Shown piece after piece: positions 12,801-25,288 of a DNA stretch of 64,000 bases (the stretch's first letter is position 1; each line of letters begins with the position of its first letter). The translations under genes and the position numbers were made by a program. The stretch spans positions 9,677,001 through 9,741,000 of the forward strand of contig OX419758.1 in the NCBI GenBank assembly GCA_948567375.1. Reading direction: 5' to 3'. The notes below the pieces were generated by a model, which did not search any database, had not been told where the DNA came from, and worked only from the letters and a program-made list of their open reading frames with translations. Source of the DNA: Lunularia cruciata. Its lineage: Eukaryota > Streptophyta > Marchantiopsida > Lunulariales > Lunulariaceae.

Positions 12801-15100
12801 GTTCCGGAGGTTCCAATGGAAAAATACCCCTATACGAAAGGGAAACCAACGTTCCAAAGAATCAATCGTTCGAACATCCAAATCACAGATTACGGAAGGT
12901 ACGGGCTGGTGAAGGAAACGCACCAAGGTTGGAACTTATAGACCTCTCAATTTAGAAAATAGAGAGATTGAATCAGTTATCAGGTTCGACGAGCACAGAA
13001 ACTAAAGCAGATCCTAGTTCAAGATTTGCTATCAGACTTACTCCAAAACACGGCGGGGCTACTGATCGGAATATCAAGAGTCTTACGCGCATGAACAGCA
13101 GAAGCGAACTAGTTTTGCCGGGTACTGGGGCTATCGTTAACGTGTTGAATTAACTCGATTCTTCCAAGGGCCTTTCCAATTTCGCATGGTGATAGGACTC
13201 CCTCATGAAGGGAAGGTAACTCTTTACCCAAAGAGGCAGTTATAGCAGTAAGACAAACTAGAGCTGGACTGCTACTAAAAGTAAATGTGAGATCAAAGGT
13301 GAAACAATATCAGATGTTCTTACCACGAAACGCTCATCTTGACTTCGCTCAATTATATTGAGCGATTCGACTAAAGGATTTCATCGAGAGAAAATATGTA
13401 CTAGCTACTACTTGTAACCGATGTGCCCAAGTGCCCAGCCACAATTTGTGTGACACCCTAAGACCCGAAGACATCGAAGAATACGTAGAACCTTCTGTAG
13501 TTTCGATATCCAAATTTCCATTCTACAGCCTGCTCGTTCTCACAGACCAGCCTACCCGAGCGAGTCGCTTGCGTGTATTCGTGACCTTTAAGGACTAGCT
13601 CGATTTTCAAGCGACAGCTGACATCTGCGGGATGTCCTCAAGGACTGGATATCAAAGATTCAACTCCCGTCAGAATCGCCGGCTTCACTCGACTCAACTC
13701 GAAAACATTTCATAATTGGAGTTGCATTTACAGCAAAATTTTGCAGAAATTATGTCAATACTAAAACAAGCTCACAGAGTATTTTACAATGAGGGAGAGG
13801 ATAGTAGTTGTTGTACGTGAAGATGGCGCAGTGTGGCGAGACAAGAGCAAGTATAGTCGTTGCAACTTAGCTTTCCTGTTACATTTCATAACACTGATGT
13901 CTACAAATGTAAATCACCAGCATGACAATCTTCAAACTATTGAAAAAATTTGAACAAGTACCCGATGGATACGTGTAACGATTTGCTTTCGATGAGACTG
14001 ACTGGTAGATTAGATTAAAGATTCTTGCTACAGTTTTGGGGCAGTTTTCGGAAAGAGCAGTTTGAGACATACTTTCACATCGAACAGACCACGTTGAATC
14101 CAGGCAATTCAATGAATTATCTCTGTTGCATGGTAACTCTCCATGCAAGAGACTATCGGCCAAAAGTCTAACAACACTTAGACCTCACTCATGAGAAAAC
14201 GTCGAGATCTAAACCACTTGTTTCAGATTTTGACAAGAGACCACCATGATGCACAGATATGGATATATTGCTCATTCTTTACTGTAGCTTCGAACATGAC
14301 ATGGCGTTTCATTCTGTCAAGAACTGATATCGTTGGTATAGACAAATCAGTGAGGGGAAATAGGCCGAACGCTTAGTAAGCACGAGGAAGACAGCACTAA
14401 AGATTGGAAGATATAGTTGAACTCACCACTTTTTATGAGAAGAATTGCTGTTCCAACTACCTCACACCAGTGGTCAAAGTACAATTGGGATGGATACGAT
14501 ATCACCTCACTCTATGCATGTGTATCGTTCCCTGCAGAGCAAGCGAACACACGCGTAAGGTCCCATCTATCGATCAGTAGAACAAGGTTGGAAAGAGCGA
14601 GGAAGCCTCAGGAGGACCCACCTACAACCTCAATGAATGCCTCGATGCTATCATTCGATGGATACGCCGCCGCATTGTTCGCTCGGGAACCGAACGAAGA
14701 TTTTGAAAGCGAAAGAACCGCAAACAGAAGGAACCAGGCACGTTGAGTTGTTCCCCATTAACTGCGCTAGTCAACGATGCAAGGTGAGGAGAAAACTGCA
14801 GCGGAGGCGGCTGATTTCGATCTCGCGAACAAGAAGATGCTACAGAACTGAGCAAGCGGACGACGGCGAGGGTTCTAAGAACTGAAAAGTTCGCGGAGAC
14901 GGAGCGTCGTTGACAGAACACTCACTGACTGACGGCAGAAAGGCAGAATTCGGCACGTATGACACTTTTAAAGTGGGCCGATCGACGTCATTCCACCAAC
15001 CCTTTCGATGTATACGTCGCCAGAGGGTCTACAGTACAGGTATAGGTACAGAGCATCTTGTACGGAAAATGACGTGGAAAAGCGTCGTGTGGTATATTGG
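9812..15100. other. Region upstream of NRPD2, nothing recognised
   Basis: The first few hundred bases must include the NRPD2 promoter and 5' UTR. Beyond that only short frames (under 110 codons) without recognisable motifs are present on either strand. The base composition matches the gene-bearing part rather than the transposon-rich part. A TGTGACACCC at about 13,450 resembles an LTR start, but no partner end was found. Confidence 0.45.
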
Positions 15101-16439
15101 CTACGCTTCAGTTTAACTTGTTTCATGAGATGATTGTTGATTTGATTTGCCGATGCTCACCTTTAATGTGCAGTACACTTCCACCGCTGTCTATGGAGAA
15201 TTATGTAGGTATATTAGTCTATTATATTGTGTTTCTCGATCTAATAAAAATATTAAATAAATATGTTATATTTATTTTTTAGTTTCATGTTATCTTTTTT
15301 TCTTTTTCTTTTACGGCTTGATAAGGTTTTTTCATTTTTCTTACTCGGTTATTTTTTTTAATTTTATTTCTTTTCTTTTATAAAATACTCAATTTATAAA
15401 ATAAAAATATTTACATGTAAAAATATTTTATCGAATGTTTTTCTATCACCAGAATTTTAACTTGCAACTCGAGAACTCTTTTTGGCATATTATTAACTTA
15501 AATATTTTATTTATTTCATAATTCTCTTAGGAAAAAAGACCACATACAACAGAAAAAGGACAAGAAAAACTCTACAAAGAAAACGAGAAACTTGCAACCC
15601 ATTGTCGAGCTTTGCGATATCTTCTAGCGAAATATATATCCAAAAGGAAAACTGGAACGACCGGAGAGAGCACACGACATAACCGACTGATTACGAACGT
15701 AAAGCCCACTTATGGCGTTTGTTCACTATGAAAAATCGAAGCACAGTCACATAAGATCAAACACATGGACAAAACAGCAACGCTCGATTATGAAATTCTC
15801 ACAAATTGGTATTAAAAACCCTAAGGGATAGGTATCCTAGTCAGTCTGTCAAAACACTTTTAAAAACACATTGCTGCTATTCGCCCTAAGCGATTCTTGG
15901 TACTCGAGAAGTGGAAAGCAGTCGATAGTCATCCGTCAAATGCCTCTTGAGAACGAATTTATGGCAAGAAGTCCGAGCAACTTGGACAAACAACATCGAA
16001 AAACCAAGTTTTATATATATATATATATGAGATAAGTGATCATGGTACTAGGGTCTTCGGTTGTACTAAAATTTCAAAGATTCACACCAAGCTTGTTTAA
16101 TGCTTATAAAATTTGATGATTAGAAACTTATAACCAAAGATTCCATATCAAACACATCAGAATAATAAAGATTAGAATAGATTTTTTTATACTTTTACTC
16201 TTTGCTATTATAAGAGAAGTAATATATATACCCTGAAGGAGAAATGGAGCATTATTATAAGAGAAATAATATTGATATAATAAACGACCCTGAAAGAGAA
16301 ATGGAAAGAGTACAAGGCACAAACAAGTGTAAGAGGAAATAAAGTGCACGAGGATCAACAATCAATAAAGTGGTCAAGAGACATGAAAAGAACTAGGGCA
16401 CAAGGCACACCTAGGGAAAAATCACCCTTATAAAATTAT
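15101..16439. other. AT-rich transition region
   Basis: At about 15.1-15.3 kb the sequence changes abruptly to strongly AT-rich DNA with homopolymer runs and a short (AT)n run near 16,013-16,028. No gene or element was recognised. It marks the edge between the gene-bearing segment and the repeat-rich remainder. Confidence 0.5.
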
Positions 16440-19400
16440 ATCAAAGAAGCCAAGAAAAAGGTAGTCTACTCTTGAACAGTGTGATAGAGGTCTCCAATGG
16501 TTTTTTCGGTAAGTGGAGAGAGAGGAACCTAGTCATGGGGGTGTTCCTCCAACTACTCGCCAGTACCTAGGCGCATTGTAAAGTGACTAATACATGCTAT
16601 TGATAGTAGGTTATGAGTATGGTTGGATAATTAACCAATGCCCCTCTCCTCAACAATGAACCTTAGTGCTATCTCCCTAAGGAGGCCATTGAAGTGGTGA
16701 TGAAGGTACTCAAATATCTTAATTGCTAGAGGGACAAAGGTACCATGGACAATTGGGGTGCATAATGGTATTCCTTGCTCCCAAAGGCAATGGTTGTTGT
16801 TGCTCCCACCTGTATGCCTGCCCATGCTAATGACTCTACTCATAGGGAGGTTTGCAACTACCATGCCATGAAACTTATAATGACCATCCGTAAACATAAT
16901 AATATCCACTTACATTCAATGGATATGTAGTCCTGGTAGATCTAACCATTAATCTGAACCTTAACTCATGTAGCTCGTAAGATCCAAGCCACAATATTGC
17001 AAATGGCATCATTGACTCTATGGTCTCCACCTACTTCACAATATAAGATGTATATGTCTTGCACATATAAGATGTATATGTCTTGGGAACCACATGCACA
17101 CTAGTTTGGAAGCCCTATGAGAGTTGGGTGTGGTAGACCCAACCTCAAATGCAGAATGATTGTAAACTCCTCAAAAGAAAATTGGAAGTCCTCAATCAAA
17201 GGGGGAGGCATGGAGCCAAGCTCCCAAGCCTTCCTAACCGCAAGAGAGCATGCTAATTTTGTCAAGTAGCGGCACATCAATGAGGATGTTGTTAAGTGTA
17301 TGAGTGTGCATATGCTCATCAAGATCTTCCTGAATCTATCTAAAGTCTATGGATATAAATTCATAAAAATTGGGGACTGATGTGTGTGCAAGGCGCGACA
17401 ATAAGTCATGAGTCAAACAAAGATATGACTATCTAAAAAATTGGCTTAGATAAGTTTTTCTTTCAGCTTTGAAATACTTGCAGAGCTCTCCACATCCTCT
17501 ACATATGCATATGCCAAAGCCAAGTGAAAATGGTAAGTGCCCACATCCATTATTTTGATAGGTCCAAACAAAAAAGACACCCCTTATGTGGAAACCCATT
17601 GGCTAAAAGATGAACCACTATAGTCCATGCTCCTAAATATGTTGTTAGTATTATAGCTTGTTGCCCTATGAGCCCACATTTGCCGATGACTATAGCTAGA
17701 GCTATTTTCTATCTACACCACTCCCTCATTTGATAGTTGTGGGAGTTATAGTGCAAAGTTGATAAGGTATGTATGATGGTACTATCAAATGCATGCAAAT
17801 GTGGCAAATAGTGCCTTTATAGGCAAGAAGTTCCACTCCAAATATGAGGTCTTAAGGAGGTACCAATATGCAAGCATGGAATAGGCCACTTGGGTACTCC
17901 CCAAACAAGGGAAGAGCATGGTCTATGGCCTAAACTAACATGTCTAAGATGAAAAAATTGCAAAGATCCTCTTGGCCTTGAGGAGAGTACAAAACTCTCA
18001 AACTAAGTATGAAGAACTAGAATCCTAGGAAGTTTGAGGGAGTGAGGACCATGGATGGGCTCTAGACCTTGCATTTACAAGTCTAGACTGGTAAATCTAA
18101 GACTCCAAATCGAGTTTGAAAGAAAATATAACTCAAATTACAACTTCCAAAGGGCCTAACGTTGAGTGTCATCCAAGAGAGATGGGAAAAAGCAAGAAGA
18201 AAAATCTGTTGCCACTTGTCATAAAATAGTGTAATGCCTTATGGAAAAGAGAGAGTCCACAAGGGATTCTCCTAGTACATACCCTTAGTTGATACCGATT
18301 GTTTGAACTCTCAAATAGTAGTGTGGTGATGCTACAACAAAGTTGTCTTGATACCATAGAATGTATTAACAAATGGGATCAAGGAGTAGATCTGATCTCA
18401 AGCCAAGCAAGGAGCACAAATTAATGTTGGACAAGAGATAGTATTGAAAGCATTGGAGACATCAACTTGGATTACCACCCAATTTGGATGGGTGTTCAAT
18501 GATGCTCAAATGCCCACAATAACAATCTTGATGAGGAGACAACAAGGAAGAAAAAGAGTCTCATAGTTGTAAGCAAATAATGCATGAGGCTAAATCCAAA
18601 AAAATCATCTCTGATAGCAATGGGGTGCATTCTTGAGGTCTCCTTTGCAAGAGCTAGGAGACAAGAAGCTCTAAATGGATGAGCTGGTCTAAGGGGTATG
18701 GGACTTAGAGAATGCATTGGCAAAAAGTAAAGAGAAGGTGAAAACCCAAATTTGGAGAGGCAATCCTATAGGTGCTCAAAAACTAGTTGGGATGGCTCAC
18801 CCATTGAGAAACATAGAGAGTGGAAAATAGCATGGGTAAAGAAGGACTATATAAACTATAATTGCTCATTTGGCTAATAATCATGGAGAAACAAAGGAAG
18901 TTCCCCAATAGTGGGTGGATGGAAGGTCTATAAGACAAATAATATATTTAAGGAGAGAAAAGCGCTAGCCAAGAGGGTGAGAGTGCTTGAGCTGCATGTT
19001 TGTAGACACCTACTCAGCCCAAACTCAAGGAGCAACAAAGGTGATGATGCTTTGGAGGTAGAGCATGGAGCTATGGAGAATCCGTAATTCATTTGGTGAT
19101 TGCTTGGGTTTTAATGTATACTCATCCTAGTGAGCTGAACAATCTCCTTGAAAAAACCTATGCATCCAAGAGGTATCTCCTCAATGTCCTAAAGCACCTC
19201 CTTGCGTGTAATGAAGGAGTAATGTCTATTGTGGAAAGAGTGCTAATAAGGTTCATGTGGAGACATCTCTTTCTTGAGCATCAAAAAAGATAACATGTAG
19301 TAGTAAGGAGAATGTAGAGCCAATAAAACAATGTAATGGCATAAGGATCCTTGTACATCTATGGCCAAGGTATACTTGGTAGGAATGCTTTGATAAGGTC

Positions 19401-19800
19401 CAAAGAGTCTAATTTGGTGTATGAGTCTAGAAGAGCTTGTAAAGATACTACCAGAGGTTTCAAATAGGGTCTAGGGGTAGGAATAGAGGTGACCTTTCCT
19501 TGCATATGCAAAAATTAAGATCTCCATATTTTTTATGCTAGGCAACCCTATCCATAGGCAATCCAAACAAGATTGTATGGGGCATTGATAAGGTGGGATA
19601 TATGGATGTGTTGAGGGCCCAAGAAGAAGAGAATGATTCTATGGTGGTTGTGGGATGGTAGTGGGTGGATGGAGGGTCTGTGGAGACCATGACAAGGGGT
19701 TTAAGGATATGAATGACAAAGGGTGTTGCATCATCCTTCATAAGGGAATCACTCCCTAAAGGTCCCACTATTGGTGTAAGCATAATACGTTACTTGTGTA
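16440..19800 (-). mobile_element. Decayed non-LTR retrotransposon (LINE) with reverse transcriptase remnant
   Basis: Read on the minus strand through several stops and frameshifts, conserved blocks occur in the order expected for a LINE reverse transcriptase. HPIAIRDD lies near 18.63 kb (compare RPIA(I/V)G). VIQVDVSNAFNTIS lies near 18.44 kb (RT motif A, catalytic Asp). SLIPFVNTFYG follows about 25 residues later in the same frame. KGMYQENPCGLSLFHKALH lies near 18.25 kb (compare QQGDPLGPLLFALAL). Further down, LHLRLGLPHP (about 17.13 kb), GGDHRVNDAICNIVAW (about 17.0 kb) and TIAFGSKEYH (about 16.77 kb) resemble the C-terminal region of the same protein family. No intact frame exceeds 100 codons, so it is dead. 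Boundaries are approximate; no tail or target duplication was found. Confidence 0.6.
17041..17088. repeat. 24-bp tandem duplication
   Basis: ATATAAGATGTATATGTCTT followed by G occurs at 17041-17061 and identically at 17065-17085, a two-copy 24-bp tandem unit inside the decayed LINE. Confidence 0.8.
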
Positions 19801-19879
19801 TGGAAGGATTTCCATCTCAATAAACTTAAGTAACTCTATATGTATGCTAAATGAAAAAAAGGGTCTACTCTTTACTTTT

Positions 19880-19930
19880 ATAAATGGGCTATATGGACTA
19901 AATGGGCTGAATGGGCTTAATGGGCTATGA
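19880..19930. repeat. Short minisatellite of AATGGGCT units
   Basis: Four AATGGGCT units separated by a few bases, with one interrupted copy (ATATGGACTA). On the minus strand they read as a Ser-Pro-Phe repeat, which is a by-product and not a gene. Confidence 0.7.
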
Positions 19931-22900
19931 GGAAGGATGCCAAAAGTAGTCACTTTATGGCCGATACTAATGACCAAAAGGAGGCATTTGGAGCTAGTCC
20001 AACTAAAAGTGTAACCCCTCAAAGAATACAAAGGAAACGTAATGATAAGAAAGCAAGACATAGTAGACAAATGCTATGTATCCCATCACAATGGAGAAAA
20101 ACCAGAAATTACAAAAAAACAAAAAAAGGAAGAGGATAAGAGATGTGAGAAGAGCCTATTTGTTACCACCAAAAATTTCCAGATGTGTGAGTAGAGTGCA
20201 TTTGCAACCCAATAAGGTCCATTTCTGCCTCCAAAATCACCTCCTACTTGCTAATATTGCAGATAAAAGCCAGTGATCAAGGGAAAATCTTCAAAAATGT
20301 TCTTACTTCCATAGACATGAACTCCTCAAGCTAGTTCGACCATCCCTCCAACCCAATAGCACATTGTGTGACAACCATCTAATGAAAAATATGAAAGTGG
20401 TACTAGATTTAAGGCCATTGTACCTGATATGGTTTGGTATGTTCTACTCCTACTCACAAATTTCATGTTCTAATAGATCCTAATGATATCCTACAATCAA
20501 AGAAAATTTCCACCCATTTTCTAACAGCTTTTGGGCACTTTAAGTTTTAGGTCTCATAATTCCCAATTGTAAAAAAATCAGACTTGCAAAATCACTTATC
20601 TCTAAGTAGTAATTATTGACCAACCACTCATGCTACCATCATTCATTAGTTTTTTGATCTCAAAATACCCACTTGTGCATCCCAAGCCTCTAAATATTGC
20701 TAATTAGTAACACATCCTACAAGAGTCCCATGTCTTGAAATCCCTAAGGGGACATCCATTGCCTCTTGGAGAGTAAACTTCCTGTGATGAAAAATACCTC
20801 CAAATATCTCTACATGTAAGAAATACTCTGACAAACCATGGGATTTTTTACTAGATGGGCTACCAAAATGATTGAATGACCATTATGCCTCTCACATGCT
20901 CAATCTTGCACGATTCATCTTGTGATGCCTCTTGCTTGCTTAATCTGACTTGCTTAAGGCTTACTCCTGCACGCTTAATCCTTAAATTTTAATCCTCACA
21001 AACTCAATAAAACCTAACTTACTTAATCATTAACCTTGTACACTCAATTCTTAATTCCAATGCTCCCAAACTCTATTTAGCATTCAATAATTGAAAGGAA
21101 ACCCTCTCATATGTTATATTTTTGATAACTAGCTTCCTTTTTCTAGATACATTGGCGTGCACTTCATCAAACTTGTACTTTGTACCTATAGTTTCAATTT
21201 GATTGCCTTTTACCCTAGTTGGAATCTCTTATCCCATGGGGTTTTGTCTGGTTTCCTTTCTCAATCTGATCAACTTTTTTGTTGTCAAGTTGAGAAAGAA
21301 AGAAGTTTTGTACTTCTTTATTTAGAGAAACTAAGCATATGTTACTATGTACTTGGTGGTAATTTGACATATACTTAGACATAGGTCTATCAAATTATTT
21401 TCTATATTAACTATGCATGCTATGCCAACCAAATTTCCCTTGGGATTAGTAGATATTACAAAAAATGAATTTTTTTTTATAATCAAACTCATCTAAAAAT
21501 ATTTAGATGTAATGATTCAAATTTGAATGACTAATGACTACTCTTTGTTTTATTATTTATTTAGAGAAGACATAATCTTCTAATCATTACATGGACCTGT
21601 GAAATTATAGTAGAACCTTATATAATAATAAACCCTTTGGAATAATCAATTTTTGTCACTAGCTCAAGACTTAATGCTAAAATAATAAACTCCTCATTTT
21701 ATATTATTATTTCATTCCTCATTCCCAATAGTATACTGTTCATATGCATAAAATGATACAATAGGAACCAATAGAAGAATAAATGAAAATAAATTCAAGA
21801 GAAAAACATATCTAGAATGGTCTATCTCAGTTGATTGATTTGCATTTTTGCAGCAACTAAGGCCAAACTATGCACTTTCCTCAATTTTGCCACATGATCT
21901 ACACTTTACTAATAGAAAAACAACTCTCATCTATTTAATAGATCTTGGGCTCTTTTTGGCTTGATTGCAACCATTGCTTTGCTATCATCCGGATCTTCTT
22001 TCCCACCTTTAGCTCCATCTCTCTCAGCAATATCATACTCCACCATAATGGAGTTCACAATCTAGTCACCATTAAGAATTTATATAACTTTCCTTTCTCC
22101 ATGAAGATAGAGCAAGGGCTTGATGTCCATTTGGTTCTTATATTACAGCCTTTGGATTTGAAATTGAAGCTCTTGCATCACCTTAATAGGAGGGATGACA
22201 ACCCAATGTCAATGTATTAATAGTAAAAATAATAGGAACATGTCATTCCCTTGAGGATACTAGAATTGCTAGAATTGAAGAGAAGTGTCATATTCAATGG
22301 CTCTTTATTATTTCCTATTTAACCTCTTGCTAACTACTCTTAAAAGGAGGTAGTGTAACCTCTTGTGGCATAGTATAGAAAAGAGAAAACAAATATCACT
22401 TTTCACAAATCTATTATAAATTATTCCTAAATTTGATGACTCACTTCACATAAAAGGTTATCACTCCAAAGGTTGCGCAGTTCCCAAGAGGTGCAATTCT
22501 AAAGGAATCTTTGTATTAATCAAGTAATTTGCTTTTTGTTTCTATGGTACTTTCTATGCTCTAGGTTACCTAGAACTCTTCTATACATTGCCTCACTTTT
22601 ATGGAACCCTAGGGATCAAACACCCCATACAAGTGCAAATGTCTTCCTACATTCAAATCCTTATGTTCCTTCTTTGAAGTTCTACACCATTACTCAACAA
22701 AATCATCCAATCAATACTCTATGTGCAAACAATAATCAATAGAGAGTTTAGAAGGTCCCTTCTCAAATTTTCTTGATTACCAAAAGAGAAACTTAAGACA
22801 CATTGGCCAAAGCCCTATATAAATTTGACTACTTCTCACCAAAAAGATCCAATGGCTAAGTGAAATATTAAAAATCTTCTATATAGATCTGCATTGTATA

Positions 22901-24843
22901 TTCCTAATGCTATCTACTTATTTTATCTTTTCTAATGTGGATTAATGAGGCTTTAAGGAAGGTATCATATCTTCTCTTGTAAAATTGTGCACCTTTGTGC
23001 TTATGATGTTGAAGGTTGTGACAGGCCAATGTCAATTTATTTATAGTATAATCAGTAAAAAGAAGTTGTTCATACAAGGATACATTTTAGAAATGACTAA
23101 GAATGAAGCAAAGTGTCACAAAATCATAATTAATTATTGTTTAGAAATGAATTGTGAAATGAATTATTTCTCATTAAACCTCTTGGGTAGGAACCTCTCC
23201 CATAAGAGGGTAGTGTCATCCATTTGTGGGATGTTATAGCAAAAAAAAAACAAAAGAATCACTTTCACCCCACGTCCTAATCAAGATTGCTCTTGAAGGT
23301 GATGGCTTGCTTCACTCCAAGTACCACTCCATTCCAAAGTTATTGCCACTACAAGTTCATTCCTAAAAGGCACAAATTATAAGACTCACTTCATGTTGGT
23401 GAATATCTATGGTTTTTGATTTCCATTGTATTGCATATATAGTGAGCTTCTACATCCACTCTTTGCACAAGTTCACTCCTTTGAATCCTTCAGTGCACAC
23501 CTTAATCAAAGGCAAATACCAGGTTGGTATTGAGCACTTGAGACCTTAGTGAAAAATTCCTCACCTCTACTCTTGCTTACACACGTTGACAATACATAAA
23601 ATGGAAGGACATAGAACTTGCAAAGAATTCAAAGTACTCTTTACTAGTAATCAAAGTATGAAAAAAAACACAAAACATTTAGTCCTAGGCCTTAAGTACA
23701 TTTTTGTCTTTGAGCCAAAGAGATCAAGAGCACAAGTGGATCTCCTAAAAATCCTAATCTATTATGTACATCACTCTATTAATATCCTAATCCTATCTTA
23801 TCCTAATCATATGTAGATTGATTATGTGCCTAACATGTGTCAAGGAAGCTGTTGCTCTTCTTCCTTAATCTAATTTTAAACTACAATGCCAAAGTCATAT
23901 AGAATGAGTGCAGATATTACTATATAACACCAAGTATCTTGTTTGATGTGAATGAGTGCTAGAGTCCATGAAGTGCTTCCCTTTCTTGGCTTCTCCTTTT
24001 GATGAGGATACATCTATTATCTAAGTGTTGACTTGTGGCTTCATAGGGGGTGGTATTCTTCCTTTTGGCAGCCTTTGGTTCACTAGCTCTTCACATATAA
24101 GCACAAAGAGTCCTGCCTTGCAAATTTGGCATCTGTCCCTCTATACTTAGCAATCAATATTGGTCTTTTAGGTTGGTCATCAAAATAACCTACAAGATGA
24201 AGTAAGTGGAGGAAATGTTCCTCTCCTCTATAGTTAGGACATTGATCCCCATATAGTAATTTGTAGCAAATAGAGCAAGGTAAGTAGTACCTTTGTCTTC
24301 CTCAAAGTCTTTTTGTAAGGTCTTGGCCTATCAATCAAACATATGTGCCCAATCTACTAGCTTGCTTAAGTAGATGTAATCCAAAAACATAGCCAAGCTA
24401 TTAGTCAAGTAGGTGGTTTGCTGGGTTTGAAAATTTTCATAACCACTTCTATTATGGCTCCTTGTAACTAACTACACTCCATCCATTATTCTTCAACCTT
24501 TCATCATTGAACGTGGCCTTGATCTCAACAATCAACTCCTTGTTAGCAAACTTAGAGTCTAGGGTCATGGCTCTTGAAACTCTTGCATCTAGGCCAAGTA
24601 CCATTTGCCAATGGTCCTTTGTCCAATTTTAAAGATTACCTCTCATTCCCATTGGTGTTGTCTCTTCCCCCTCATCTTGTAGATCATGGTGAAGTCAGTC
24701 AATTCTCAATTCTAGAGTAAGAACCCTAAGTGTTTGCTCTAGATCACTATAGTTATATAGTGAATAGCCTATTTGCTTATTGTAGGAGACCTAAGGATGG
24801 CCTTTGGAATCTTTTTATATGTTCAACATGTAGATACAATGAT
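19931..24843. other. AT-rich repeat-like DNA, unclassified
   Basis: No frame above 110 codons and no recognisable protein motif. The texture matches other decayed transposon DNA in the window. It contains a diverged direct repeat, listed separately. Confidence 0.4.
22205..23270. repeat. Diverged direct repeat, two copies about 0.8 kb apart
   Basis: A block at about 22,205-22,470 (CAATGTCAATGTATTAATAG, later TTTAACCTCTTG and GGTAGTGTAACCTCTTGTGG) recurs at about 23,020-23,320 (CCAATGTCAATTTATTTATAG, TTAAACCTCTTGGG, GGTAGTGTCATCCATTTGTG). The spacing could reflect LTRs or a tandem duplication of an old element. Identification is by eye and weak. Confidence 0.35.
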
Positions 24844-25288
24844 TGTTAAAGACTAAGAAGAGAAATAGGAGAATGGAAAACTAGAGTGAAAGATTACATT
24901 GGGACTCCTGAAAGAGATAAACTTTGAATGCCTAGCATGAGCTTGGGATTTGGTATTTATAAGGAAAATACAAGGCTCTTGGGAAGCTTCTCAAGAAGTT
25001 TCCTAAAAGCCATCCTCTTAGAGTGCAAGCTAAAATAATCAAGAAGCTTCCCAATAAGCTTTCTTCTAGAAGTTGCACACTTGGTGTGCAAGCTAAGCTA
25101 ATAGGGATGATTCCCAAGAAGCTTCTTCCTAGAAGTTGCCTACTTGACATACATATTATCCAATACTTGGAAGGTACCAAGAAGCTTCCTAGATACTTCT
25201 AGAACATTTCTATAATTCTTGGTTAATTTGGCCTATTTATTACTTCATTAGTCTTGACTAACTCATCCGTATCTTCCATATTGTTACA
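24844..25288 (-). mobile_element. Solo LTR of chromovirus family A
   Basis: A 445-bp LTR running (on the plus strand) from TGTTAAAGAC to CCATATTGTTACA. It is the reverse complement of TGTAACAATATGG...TTTACA as in the full elements at 34.9-46.7 kb. It is flanked on both sides by ATGAT (24,839-24,843 and 25,289-25,293), a perfect 5-bp target duplication. No internal sequence is present, so it arose by recombination between the two LTRs of one element. It retains the GAAGCTTC-rich promoter region and a TATA-like box (RC of TATTTATA, about 24,953-24,960). Confidence 0.9.

Noticed and set aside
13450-13475. TGTGACACCCTAAGACCC as the start of an LTR
   Set aside because: No matching end, partner LTR, primer site or target duplication was found nearby.
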